A stretch of 64,000 bases of DNA from the NCBI RefSeq assembly GCF_002284565.1, contig NZ_NPKI01000011.1:476756-540755 (forward strand), written 5' to 3'. This DNA is from Mesorhizobium mediterraneum. Lineage in GTDB: Bacteria > Pseudomonadota > Alphaproteobacteria > Rhizobiales > Rhizobiaceae. This document shows, piece by piece, positions 17,167 to 24,768 of the stretch. Below the pieces are notes generated by a model. That model was not told the origin of the DNA. It saw only the letters and a program-made list of their open reading frames with translations, and ran no database searches. Each line of letters starts with the position of its first letter. Within the stretch, counting starts at the first letter, position 1. The position numbers and the translations under genes were made by a program.

Positions 17167-18420
17167 TCAGTGCAGGTTCGGTTGGGCGCCGACGCCCTTT
17201 TCATCGATCATCGCGCCGCGCCGGAACCGGTCGAGGCGGAATCGCGCCGCCTCCTTGTGCGGTTCGTCGCGGGCCAGAAGATGGGCAAAGACAAGACCGG
17301 AGCCGGGCGTCGCCTTGAAGCCGCCATAGCACCAGCCGGCGTTGAGATAGAGTCCGTCCACCGGCGTCTTGTCGATGATCGGCGAGCCGTCCATCGACAT
17401 GTCCATGATGCCACCCCATTGCCGCAACAGGCGCACGCGACCGATCATCGGCATGAGCGCCATGCCGCCCTCGCACACGTCTTCCATGACTGGCATGTTG
17501 CCGCGCTGGGCATAGGAATTGTAGCCGTCGATGTCGCCGCCGAAGACCAGCCCGCCCTTGTCGGACTGGCTGACGTAGAAATGGCCGGCGCCGAAGGTCA
17601 TGACGTTGGGGATCAGCGGCTTGATCGCCTCGGAAACGAAGGCCTGCAGCACATGGCTTTCGATCGGCAGGCGCAGGCCCGCCATCGCCGCGACGCGCGA
17701 CGAACTGCCGGCAACGGCCATGCCGACCTTGCCGGCGCCGATCTTGCCGCGTGTCGTCTCGACCCCGGTCACCTTGCCGTTGGCGTCGCGCGAAAAACCT
17801 GTCACCTCGCAATTCTGGATGATGTCGACGCCGAGTGTACTCGCCGCATGGGCGTAGCCCCAGACCACGGCATCGTGGCGTGCCGTGCCGCCGCGCCGCT
17901 GCAGCAGCCCGCCTTGCACGGGAAAGCGCGCATTGTCGAAGTTTAGGAACGGCATCATCTTCTTGACCGCCGCCAGGTCGAGGAGTTCGGCGTCGATGCC
18001 GTTGATGCGCATGGTGTTGCCGCGCCGCGCATAGGCGTCGCGCTGCGCGTCGGAATGATAGAGGTTGATGACACCGCGCTGGCTGACCATCGTGTTGTAG
18101 TTGAGGTCCTGCTCCATGCGCTCCCACAGCTTCATCGACAGCTCGTAGAAGCCGGTATTGCCGGGCAGCCCGTAATTGGAGCGGATGATGGTGGTGTTGC
18201 GACCGGCATTGCCGGAGCCGATCCAGCCCTTTTCCAGCACGGCGACATTCCTGATGCCGTACTCGCTGGCCAGGAACCATGCCGTCGCCAGGCCGTGGCC
18301 GCCGCCGCCGATGATCACCACGTCGTAGTGATCCTTCGGGCTGGCGTCGCGCCAGGTGCGCTGCCAATTCTTGTGGCCGGAAAGTGCGGCGCGGGCGAGG
18401 GAGAAGATCGAGTGTCTCAT
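17167..18420 (-). CDS. mgdA: N-methylglutamate dehydrogenase subunit A (SoxB-like FAD protein)
   Basis: 417 aa, the size of sarcosine oxidase beta subunits. An FAD-binding Rossmann motif sits at residues 33-50 (DVVIIGGGGHGLATAW). The C-terminal GLYLNAGWCYGGFKATPGSG segment, typical of SoxB, closes the flavin site. It is the catalytic amine-oxidising subunit that removes hydrogen from the N-methyl group of N-methylglutamate. The start at 18420 (MRHSIFSLARAAL) is the usual SoxB beginning. It follows gmaS with a 94 bp gap containing a palindromic repeat (18468-18516), and precedes mgdB by 16 bp. The order A-B-C-D matches the described mgdABCD operons. Confidence 0.92.
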   Translation of the reverse strand: MRHSIFSLARAALSGHKNWQRTWRDASPKDHYDVVIIGGGGHGLATAWFLASEYGIRNVAVLEKGWIGSGNAGRNTTIIRSNYGLPGNTGFYELSMKLWERMEQDLNYNTMVSQRGVINLYHSDAQRDAYARRGNTMRINGIDAELLDLAAVKKMMPFLNFDNARFPVQGGLLQRRGGTARHDAVVWGYAHAASTLGVDIIQNCEVTGFSRDANGKVTGVETTRGKIGAGKVGMAVAGSSSRVAAMAGLRLPIESHVLQAFVSEAIKPLIPNVMTFGAGHFYVSQSDKGGLVFGGDIDGYNSYAQRGNMPVMEDVCEGGMALMPMIGRVRLLRQWGGIMDMSMDGSPIIDKTPVDGLYLNAGWCYGGFKATPGSGLVFAHLLARDEPHKEAARFRLDRFRRGAMIDEKGVGAQPNLH

Positions 18421-18467
18421 AAATCTATTCCGAGGTCGCTCGCGCCACGCAGGGCCTTTTTCTTGAC

Positions 18468-18516
18468 GCATCGGAATCATCCGAAAACCGCTTCACACTT
18501 TTCAGTCCGATGCTCT
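18468..18516. repeat. Palindromic intergenic repeat inside the gmaS-mgdA gap
   Basis: The sequence runs GCATCGGA ... TCCGATGC around an inner CCGAAAACCG / CACTTTTCAG-type stem. It is the same element family as 36633-36682 and 3511-3558. It abuts the gmaS stop codon. A hairpin here could alter the mRNA ratio between gmaS and the mgd genes. Confidence 0.75.
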
Positions 18517-19822
18517 AGATATCCAGCGTGTGGTCACGCTCCCACTGGGTGAAGTGGGAAGCATAGGAATTCCATTCCTGGTGCTTGAGCTTTAGGTAAG
18601 CCGACGAGAATTCCTCACCCAGCGCCGCCTTGAGCGATTTGTCATTGTCGAACTCGCGCAATGCATCGAGCAGGTTGAGCGGCAGCTTCGGCGCGCCCTC
18701 CACCGTGTGTCCGAACTGGTACATGTCGATGTCGTAGCGCCTGCCGGGATCGGCCTTCGAGCGGATGCCGTCGAGGCCGGCGGCGATGATGACGGCCTGC
18801 AGCAGATAAGGGTTAGCCGCGCCGTCGGGCAAGCGCAGCTCGAAGCGGCCGGGGCCGGGCACGCGCACCATGTGGGTGCGGTTGTTGCCGGTCCAGGTCA
18901 CCGAGTTGGGCGCCCAGGTCGCGCCCGAAATGGTGCGCGGCGCGTTGATGCGCTTGTAGGAATTGACCGTCGGGTTGGTGATCGCGGCAAGTGCCGAGGC
19001 ATGCTTCATGATGCCGCCAAGGAAATTCTTGCCCTTCGCCGACAGGCCGAGTTCCATGGCATTGTCGGCAAAGACATTGGTCTTGCCGTCCTTGTCCCAC
19101 ACCGAAATGTGCGCGTGACAGCCATTGCCGGTCAGGCCGGGGAATGGTTTTGGCATGAAGGTGGCGCGCAGGCCGTGCTTTTCGGCAACGGACCTCACCA
19201 TGAACTTGAAGAAGGAATGCTTGTCGGCGGTCGCCAGCGCATCGTCGAAAGCCCAGTTCATCTCGAACTGGCCGTTAGCGTCCTCATGGTCGTTCTGGTA
19301 GGCGCCCCAGCCGAGCGCCAGCATGTGGTCGCAGATCTCGGCGATGACATCGTAGCGGCGCATCACCGCCTGCTGGTCGTAGCAGGGCTTCGACGCCGTG
19401 TCGTATTCGTCGGAGATCGTCTTGCCGTCCGGCGAGATCAGGAAGAACTCAGCCTCGACGCCGGTCTTGACATGCATGCCGTCGCCGGCTGCCTCGGCAA
19501 TCAGCCGCTTCAGCGTGTTGCGCGGCGCCTGGGCGACCGATTTGTCGTCCATGATGCAGTTGGCGGCGACCCAGGCGACCTCCGGCTTCCACGGCAACTG
19601 GATAACCGAATCCGGATCCGGCACCGCCAGCATGTCGGGATGCGCCGGCGTCAGGTCGAGCCAGGTGGCAAAGCCGGCAAAGCCGGCACCGTCCTTCTGC
19701 ATGTCGGCGATGGCCTGCGCCGGCACCAGCTTGGCGCGCTGGCCGCCGAACAGGTCGGTGTAGGATATCATGAAATATTTGACGCCGTTCTCTTTGGCGA
19801 ATGCGGCGAGATCGTTCCCCAT
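18515..19822 (-). CDS. gmaS: Gamma-glutamylmethylamide synthetase
   Basis: 435 aa member of the glutamine synthetase superfamily (GlnT/type III-like). It ligates glutamate and methylamine with ATP to gamma-glutamylmethylamide, the first step of the indirect methylamine pathway. GS signatures are visible: GVEAEFF (metal site), NDHEDANGQFEMNW (glutamate/metal loop), GNGCHAHIS (ATP/glutamate site) and GPGRFELRLPDGAANPY. The start at 19822 follows AGGAAC; the longer frame overlaps mgsC with no conserved sequence. Position between mgsABC and mgdABCD, and family resemblance, identify GmaS rather than an ordinary glutamine synthetase. Some GlnT proteins have overlapping activity, so the enzyme could also make glutamine. 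Confidence 0.93.
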   Translation of the reverse strand: MGNDLAAFAKENGVKYFMISYTDLFGGQRAKLVPAQAIADMQKDGAGFAGFATWLDLTPAHPDMLAVPDPDSVIQLPWKPEVAWVAANCIMDDKSVAQAPRNTLKRLIAEAAGDGMHVKTGVEAEFFLISPDGKTISDEYDTASKPCYDQQAVMRRYDVIAEICDHMLALGWGAYQNDHEDANGQFEMNWAFDDALATADKHSFFKFMVRSVAEKHGLRATFMPKPFPGLTGNGCHAHISVWDKDGKTNVFADNAMELGLSAKGKNFLGGIMKHASALAAITNPTVNSYKRINAPRTISGATWAPNSVTWTGNNRTHMVRVPGPGRFELRLPDGAANPYLLQAVIIAAGLDGIRSKADPGRRYDIDMYQFGHTVEGAPKLPLNLLDALREFDNDKSLKAALGEEFSSAYLKLKHQEWNSYASHFTQWERDHTLDI

Positions 19823-19862
19823 TATAGTTCCTCGCTTATGGAATTTTGGTGGCCTGATTGTC

Positions 19863-21191
19863 TTAGAAGCCGTTCTTCCCCGGTATCCAGTTGGTGCCGG
19901 CCAGCGGCACGCCGGCCATGGCGGCGGCTTCGATCGTGAGCGCGACGAGATCCTCGGGCTCGAGATTGTGCAGGCTGTTCTTGCCGCACGCACGGGCAAT
20001 GGTCTGCGCCTCCAACGTCATCACCTTCAGGTAATTCGCCAATCGCCGTCCGGCGGCGATCGGGTCGACCCGCTTCATCAGCTCGGGGTCCTGCGTGGTG
20101 ATGCCAGCCGGATCGCGTCCCTCATGCCAGTCGTCATAGGCGCCGGCTGTGGTGCCAAGCTCGTTGTAGTCCGCCTCCCAGCGCGGGTCGTTGTCGCCGA
20201 GCGCGACAAGTGCTGCGGTGCCGATCGACACCGCGTCGACGCCGAGCGCCAGCGCCTTGGCGACATCGGCGCCGTTGCGGATGCCGCCAGAGACGATCAG
20301 CTGCACCTTGCGGTGCATGCCGAGATCCTGCAGCGCCTGCACCGCCGGCCTGATGCAGGCAAGCGTCGGCTGGCCGACATTCTCGATGAACACTTCCTGG
20401 GTTGCGGCGGTGCCGCCCTGCATGCCGTCGATCACGACGACATCTGCGCCTGACTTCACTGCAAGGGCTGTATCGTAGTAGGGCCGCGCGCCGCCGACCT
20501 TGACGTAGATCGGCTTTTCCCAGTCGGTGATTTCGCGCAGCTCCAGGATCTTGATCTCGAGATCGTCCGGCCCGGTCCAGTCGGGATGGCGCGAGGCCGA
20601 GCGCTGGTCGATGCCCTTCGGCAGCGTGCGCATTTCGGCAACCCGGTCGGAGATCTTCTGGCCAAGCAGCATGCCGCCGCCGCCGGGCTTGGCACCCTGG
20701 CCGACGACGATCTCGATCGCATCGGCCCGGCGCAAATCGCGCGGGTTCATGCCGTAACGCGAAGGCAGATATTGATAGACCAGCGTCTGCGAGTGGCCGC
20801 GCTCTTCCTCGGTCATGCCGCCGTCGCCGGTGGTCGTCGAGGTGCCGGACAGCGTCGCGCCGCGGCCCAAGGCCTCTTTTGCCGGGCCGGACAGCGACCC
20901 GAAACTCATGCCGGCGATGGTGATCGGGATTTTCAGCTCGATCGGCTTCTTGGCATGGCGCGAGCCCAGCACGACACTGGTGTCGCAGCGCTCGCGATAG
21001 CCTTCGAGCGGATAACGCGAGATCGAGGCGCCGAGGAACAGCAGGTCGTCGAAATGCGGCAGCTTGCGCTTGGCGCCGGCGCCGCGGATGTCATAGATGC
21101 CGGTCGCCGCCGCGCGGCGGATCTCGGAGAGCGTGTAGTCGTCGAAGGTCGCGGATTTGCGCGGCGTCGTCGGCGGGTTGCGATAGGTCAT
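19863..21191 (-). CDS. mgsC: N-methylglutamate synthase subunit C (FMN glutamate-synthase domain)
   Basis: 442 aa, corresponding to the FMN-binding central domain of glutamate synthase, encoded as a separate protein. Residues 88-118 (IPITIAGMSFGSLS) and 160-180 (VVGQGAKPGGGGML) are the FMN/2-oxoglutarate site motifs, and GGIRNGADVAKALALGAD-like C-terminal beta-alpha units close the barrel. In the complex it accepts the methylamino group released from gamma-glutamylmethylamide and reductively adds it to 2-oxoglutarate, giving N-methylglutamate. It starts 6 bp after mgsB and ends 40 bp before gmaS. Confidence 0.92.
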   Translation of the reverse strand: MTYRNPPTTPRKSATFDDYTLSEIRRAAATGIYDIRGAGAKRKLPHFDDLLFLGASISRYPLEGYRERCDTSVVLGSRHAKKPIELKIPITIAGMSFGSLSGPAKEALGRGATLSGTSTTTGDGGMTEEERGHSQTLVYQYLPSRYGMNPRDLRRADAIEIVVGQGAKPGGGGMLLGQKISDRVAEMRTLPKGIDQRSASRHPDWTGPDDLEIKILELREITDWEKPIYVKVGGARPYYDTALAVKSGADVVVIDGMQGGTAATQEVFIENVGQPTLACIRPAVQALQDLGMHRKVQLIVSGGIRNGADVAKALALGVDAVSIGTAALVALGDNDPRWEADYNELGTTAGAYDDWHEGRDPAGITTQDPELMKRVDPIAAGRRLANYLKVMTLEAQTIARACGKNSLHNLEPEDLVALTIEAAAMAGVPLAGTNWIPGKNGF

Positions 21192-21197
21192 GCTGCC

Positions 21198-21929
21198 TCA
21201 ATACGCGTCGGCGTTGTCGATGTTGAAATTGTAGAGCGTGCGCGCCGAGCCGTAACGCTTGAACTCCGCCGCTTTGACGCCGGTCACCCCTGCGCGGTCG
21301 AGCAGGCCCTGCAGCAACTCCAGGTGCTCGGGCCGCATCTCCTTGGCGATGCAGTCGGCGCCGAGGCTTTCGACCTTGCCGCGCACGAACAGCCGCGCCT
21401 CGTAGATGGAATCGCCGAGTGCGTCACCGGCATCGCCCAGCACCACCAGATTGCCGGACTGCGCCATGAAGGCCGACATGTGGCCGATATTGCCCTGAAC
21501 GACGATGTCGATGCCCTTCATCGAAATGCCGCAGCGCGACGACGCATTGCCCTCGATGACCAGAAGCCCGCCCTTGCCGGTGGCGCCGGCATATTGGCTG
21601 GCATCGCCTTTGACTGTTATCGAGCCCGACATCATGTTTTCGCCGACGCCCGGTCCGGCCGAGCCATGCACTGTGATGCTGCTGCCGTCGTTCATGCCAC
21701 CGCAATAATAGCCGACGCTGCCGCGGACATCGATGGTGATCGGCTGGTCGACGCCGACGGCGACCGAATGGCTGCCTTTCGGATGAAGCACCTCCCAGGC
21801 GGTCTCGTTCGAACCGGGGGTCAAATTGTGAAGCGCCTGATTGAGCTCGCGCAACGGCATTTCGCTGAGGTCGAAGACCCGTGACGCATGGCTCTGGTCG
21901 AGTGCTTTGGAGACGTTGATTGCCGGCAT
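21198..21929 (-). CDS. mgsB: N-methylglutamate synthase subunit B (GXGXG beta-helix domain)
   Basis: 243 aa, equivalent to the C-terminal GXGXG domain of glutamate synthase large subunit. It shows the regular glycine ladder of the right-handed beta-helix (GSVGYYCGG, GSAGPGVGENM, GDASQYAGATGKGG, GNIGHMSAFMAQSG, GDAGDALGDS). This domain has a structural role in coupling the amidotransferase and FMN domains. The start at 21929 comes 4 bp after the mgsA stop codon, which supports translational coupling; the upstream extension lies over mgsA. The A-B-C order of split glutamate synthase parts is that of known mgsABC operons. Confidence 0.92.
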   Translation of the reverse strand: MPAINVSKALDQSHASRVFDLSEMPLRELNQALHNLTPGSNETAWEVLHPKGSHSVAVGVDQPITIDVRGSVGYYCGGMNDGSSITVHGSAGPGVGENMMSGSITVKGDASQYAGATGKGGLLVIEGNASSRCGISMKGIDIVVQGNIGHMSAFMAQSGNLVVLGDAGDALGDSIYEARLFVRGKVESLGADCIAKEMRPEHLELLQGLLDRAGVTGVKAAEFKRYGSARTLYNFNIDNADAY

Positions 21930-21933
21930 GGAC

Positions 21934-22830
21934 TCAGTGCTCCCAGAAATAGACGGTTGCGGGCTCGGGTTCCCAGACCCTCGCATTGTCTATGCCGGGC
22001 AGTTTGGTGAGCGCGCGATATTCCGAGCCGAAGGCGACATACTGGTCGGTTTCGGCCATGACGGCAGGCTTGCAGGCGATCGGATCGCGCACCACGCCGA
22101 AGCCGTTTTTGGTGCCGACGACGAAGGTGAAGAAGCCGTCGAGGTCGCTCAGCGTGCCTTCCAGTGCTTCGCCGAGATTCTTGCCATGTGCCATCTGTGA
22201 GGAGAGATAGGCGGCCGCGACCTCCGTGTCGTTCTCGGTCTCGAATTTCATCCCTTCGCGGATCAGCTCGCGGCGGACATTGTTGTGATTGGACAGCGAA
22301 CCATTGTGCACAAGGCACTGGTCGGCGCCGGTCGAGAACGGATGCGCGCCCATCGTCGTCACCGCAGATTCCGTCGCCATGCGGGTATGGCCGATGCCGT
22401 GCGTGCCGGTCATGCTGCGCACGTCGAAACGATCGACAACCGCCTCCGGCAAGCCGACTTCCTTGTAGATCTCGACAACATCGCCGGCGCCCATGATGCG
22501 GATATCAGGGCGAAGCGTCTGGATGGCCTCGCGCGCTTCATCGATCTTGACGGGCGTGGTCCTGACGACTGCATGGGTCGACTTCACCGCAATGCTGACT
22601 GGGGCTCCGATGGCCTTGGCCAGTTCGGCGTCGAGACCGCGGAAGTCACGCTCCGGCTTTGCCGACTGGATGGTGATCTTAGCCTCATTGCCTGTTGGCG
22701 CGCCGTAGATGGCGATGCCGGCACTGTCGGGGCCGCGATCGCTGAGCGAGATCAGCATCTGCGACAGCATCGAGCCGAGCTGGGGCTCGAGCGACTTGTC
22801 CTTCAAAAACAGTCCGACGATTCCGCACAT
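21934..22830 (-). CDS. mgsA: N-methylglutamate synthase subunit A (class II glutamine amidotransferase)
   Basis: 298 aa Ntn-hydrolase amidotransferase. The start at 22830 places Cys2 (MCGIVGLF) directly after the initiator Met, as needed for the N-terminal nucleophile; a GGGAG site lies 8 bp upstream. The longer open frame would bury this cysteine and is rejected. Other class II motifs are SDRGPDSAG (glutamine-binding) and THGIGHTRMATES. Here it should hydrolyse gamma-glutamylmethylamide and channel methylamine to MgsC. It is the first of the tightly packed mgsABC-gmaS genes and is separated from the amtB pair by a hairpin and palindromes, suggesting its own promoter. Confidence 0.92.
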   Translation of the reverse strand: MCGIVGLFLKDKSLEPQLGSMLSQMLISLSDRGPDSAGIAIYGAPTGNEAKITIQSAKPERDFRGLDAELAKAIGAPVSIAVKSTHAVVRTTPVKIDEAREAIQTLRPDIRIMGAGDVVEIYKEVGLPEAVVDRFDVRSMTGTHGIGHTRMATESAVTTMGAHPFSTGADQCLVHNGSLSNHNNVRRELIREGMKFETENDTEVAAAYLSSQMAHGKNLGEALEGTLSDLDGFFTFVVGTKNGFGVVRDPIACKPAVMAETDQYVAFGSEYRALTKLPGIDNARVWEPEPATVYFWEH

Positions 22831-22872
22831 GTCAGGCTCCCGAGGTGAGGTATGATTAGGTGCTACCAGCTT

Positions 22873-22911
22873 CATGAGTCGAATTCAACTCGCATGAAAG
22901 TTTTTTTCATG
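22873..22911. promoter_or_regulatory. Two adjacent palindromes upstream of mgsA
   Basis: GAGTCGAATTCAACTC (22876-22891) is symmetric at 7 of 8 pairs, and CATGAAA/TTTCATG (22893-22899 and 22905-22911) is an exact 7-bp inverted repeat. Both lie 45-80 bp upstream of the mgsA start, where an operator or activator site for a methylamine-responsive regulator would fit. No regulator is assigned. Confidence 0.4.
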
Positions 22912-22919
22912 TTGGACAA

Positions 22920-22950
22920 GTCGTCTGGCGCAAATGACGCGCCAGACGAC
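22920..22950. terminator. Perfect 12-bp hairpin between amtB pair and mgsA
   Basis: GTCGTCTGGCGC (22920-22931) pairs exactly with GCGCCAGACGAC (22939-22950) around a 7-nt loop, 11 bp after the small membrane-protein gene. On the minus strand it is followed by TTGTCC, only weakly T-rich, so it may be a partial terminator or mRNA 3'-end stabiliser separating the amtB transcript from mgsABC. Confidence 0.6.
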
Positions 22951-22961
22951 CCGATGACGAC

Positions 22962-23180
22962 TTAATGGCGGTCGATCGCCTTTCTCGTTTCCTCTCCGGT
23001 GCGATCCGCAGCCATATCGGCTTCGATTTCAGCGCTCTCGTGGCGCGTCTGGAGGACGTGCCAACCGATCCAGAAGACGAGGCCGATGATCACCATCACG
23101 ACTTCGGAACCCTGAAACGGGTAGATCGCGCCGACGTCCTTGAGGTCCACGGCCCAGCTTTCCATTCCATTAGTAGACAT
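22962..23180 (-). CDS. Small single-helix membrane protein in amtB-mgs cluster
   Basis: 72 aa, function unknown. A single hydrophobic helix spans about residues 24-43 (GSEVVMVIIGLVFWIGWHVL), followed by a charged tail (HESAEIEADMAADRTGEETRK). It starts 22 bp after amtB with the same orientation and a GGAGAA ribosome-binding site, so it is almost certainly co-transcribed with the transporter. A partner or modulator of AmtB, or an assembly factor for a membrane-bound step of methylamine use, are possibilities only. Its coding potential is supported by codon use, position and a clear ribosome-binding site. Confidence 0.8.
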   Translation of the reverse strand: MSTNGMESWAVDLKDVGAIYPFQGSEVVMVIIGLVFWIGWHVLQTRHESAEIEADMAADRTGEETRKAIDRH

Positions 23181-23202
23181 TGCGGTTCTCCTTGTCCGTT
23201 GA

Positions 23203-24600
23203 CTATTTGATCATGGCCTTTTCGGCGGTTCCCACTTCGCGGACCGACGCCTCGAAAGCATGGTTGAGGGCAAAGTCGACGCCCTCGAGTTCCACCTTCG
23301 CCGGCACGCGCAGGAGGTTCATGCTGTTGAGGATCTTGCAGACTACAAAGGTTGGGACGAAACCGAGCACGAACATCAGCACCGCACCAGCGAAATTGCC
23401 GAGCGGGTTGATATGCGCGAAGCCCTCGTAGGGCGAGGATGGCTGTCCCCACAGCATGAAGCCCGCCACCACGACCCCGAGGAATCCGCCATAACCATGC
23501 ACGGCAACAGCGCCCACCGCATCGTCGATCTTGAAGCGGCGCTCGACGAAATAGTGCAGCTTGTAGCAGATGGTCGGGATGATCGCGCCGATCAGCAGTG
23601 CCTGGATCGGGTGATAGAGGTCGTTGCCGGCCGAGGTTGAGATAACGCCGCAAAGTCCCATGGAGAATGTCCAGAAAGGATCGCCTTTCGAGACGATGTA
23701 GCCGGCCAGCATCCCGCCCGATAGCGACATCAGGAAGTTGAAGGTGATCGCCGAGAGCGTGGTCGGCGCGAGATAGATGTTGGTTGCCGTCCAGGTTTCG
23801 CCGGTGATCTGGCCGGCAATCGTGGCCGGGCTGATCAACGGAATGTTGCACGCGGCATAGAAGCCCCAGAAGCCGGTGAAGATCAGGAACAGGCCGATCG
23901 TGACCAGCCAAACATTGTGGGGCGGGATGTCGCGTGCAGTGCCGTCGGGCCTGAACTTGCCGATGCGCGGACCAAGCACGATGAGAAAGGCGAGCGCCGC
24001 TCCGCCCGCGATTGCGTGCACGACCCCCGATGCATACGCATCATGATAGCCCCAGAGCTTCACCATCCAGCCTTGCGGATGCCAGCCCCAGGATGCGTCG
24101 AGAATCCACAGGACCGAACCGACCAGCACCGCGACGATCCAGAACGCCCCCGAGCGAGCACGTTCTATGATCGAACCCGAGATGATCGACGCCGTCGTAA
24201 TGGAGAACAGCAGGAAGGCGCCCCAGAACACGCCATTGAGGCGATGCCACAGCGCGGCGTCGGTAGGCGTGACCCCCGTCTCGCCCGGATTGACTCCGGA
24301 GAGGTGGGTGCCCATCAGCGGATTCCATGGTTCGGCAAATGGTGCGGTGACAAGTCCGCCCGCGATGCCCGGCCCGTTGGGGAAGCCGAAATAGATCCAC
24401 CAGCCGAAAAAATAGAAGGTGATCGTGACGAGCGGGATCGCCATCGCGTTCTTCATGAGCGTTTTCAGGTGATTGCGCCGACGCGACACGCCGACCTCGT
24501 ACATGCAGAACCCGACATGGATGAGGAACATCATGACGATGGTCACCCAGTAATAGAACTCCGTGAAAATGGTCGTCAGAGCGTTGAGATTCCCTTCCAT
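23203..24600 (-). CDS. amtB: Ammonium/methylammonium transporter (Amt family)
   Basis: 465 aa with about 11 membrane helices. Pore residues are conserved: the Asp187...His195 pair in DAYASGVVH matches the D-x7-H substrate-recruitment/twin-His pattern, and the second pore His is His368 in AVAVHGYGG. The N-terminal region (about residues 30-115) is more divergent from enteric AmtB. Amt proteins move ammonium and also methylammonium across the inner membrane; beside mgsABC-gmaS, methylamine uptake or recapture of released ammonia are both sensible. It heads the minus-strand series and is divergent from dmmD across 168 bp. I found no sigma-54 promoter in front of it and no adjacent glnK gene. Confidence 0.92.
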   Translation of the reverse strand: MEGNLNALTTIFTEFYYWVTIVMMFLIHVGFCMYEVGVSRRRNHLKTLMKNAMAIPLVTITFYFFGWWIYFGFPNGPGIAGGLVTAPFAEPWNPLMGTHLSGVNPGETGVTPTDAALWHRLNGVFWGAFLLFSITTASIISGSIIERARSGAFWIVAVLVGSVLWILDASWGWHPQGWMVKLWGYHDAYASGVVHAIAGGAALAFLIVLGPRIGKFRPDGTARDIPPHNVWLVTIGLFLIFTGFWGFYAACNIPLISPATIAGQITGETWTATNIYLAPTTLSAITFNFLMSLSGGMLAGYIVSKGDPFWTFSMGLCGVISTSAGNDLYHPIQALLIGAIIPTICYKLHYFVERRFKIDDAVGAVAVHGYGGFLGVVVAGFMLWGQPSSPYEGFAHINPLGNFAGAVLMFVLGFVPTFVVCKILNSMNLLRVPAKVELEGVDFALNHAFEASVREVGTAEKAMIK

Positions 24601-24768
24601 TTCATGTCCCCTCCGTTTAGTTACGTTCCTTGCCTCTCAGTAAAACTTTTTGCATCTTAGTATTGCGCGCTTTTGGAGTTTTGAGTCAATATGGCGCGGA
24701 CCGCCGCATGGGCCTCAGTGCCCTGCAGTGGCGAAACGTCGGCAATCATGTTGAGGAGAAGCAAGTCC

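Noticed and set aside
13269..18420. Annotation as heterotetrameric sarcosine oxidase soxBDAG
   Set aside because: The subunits are homologous, but gmaS and mgsABC directly upstream in the same orientation fit N-methylglutamate dehydrogenase; glyA or purU genes that often go with soxBDAG are absent.
24601..24768. Sigma-54 promoter in front of amtB
   Set aside because: No GG-N10-GC element with correct flanks could be found on the minus strand.
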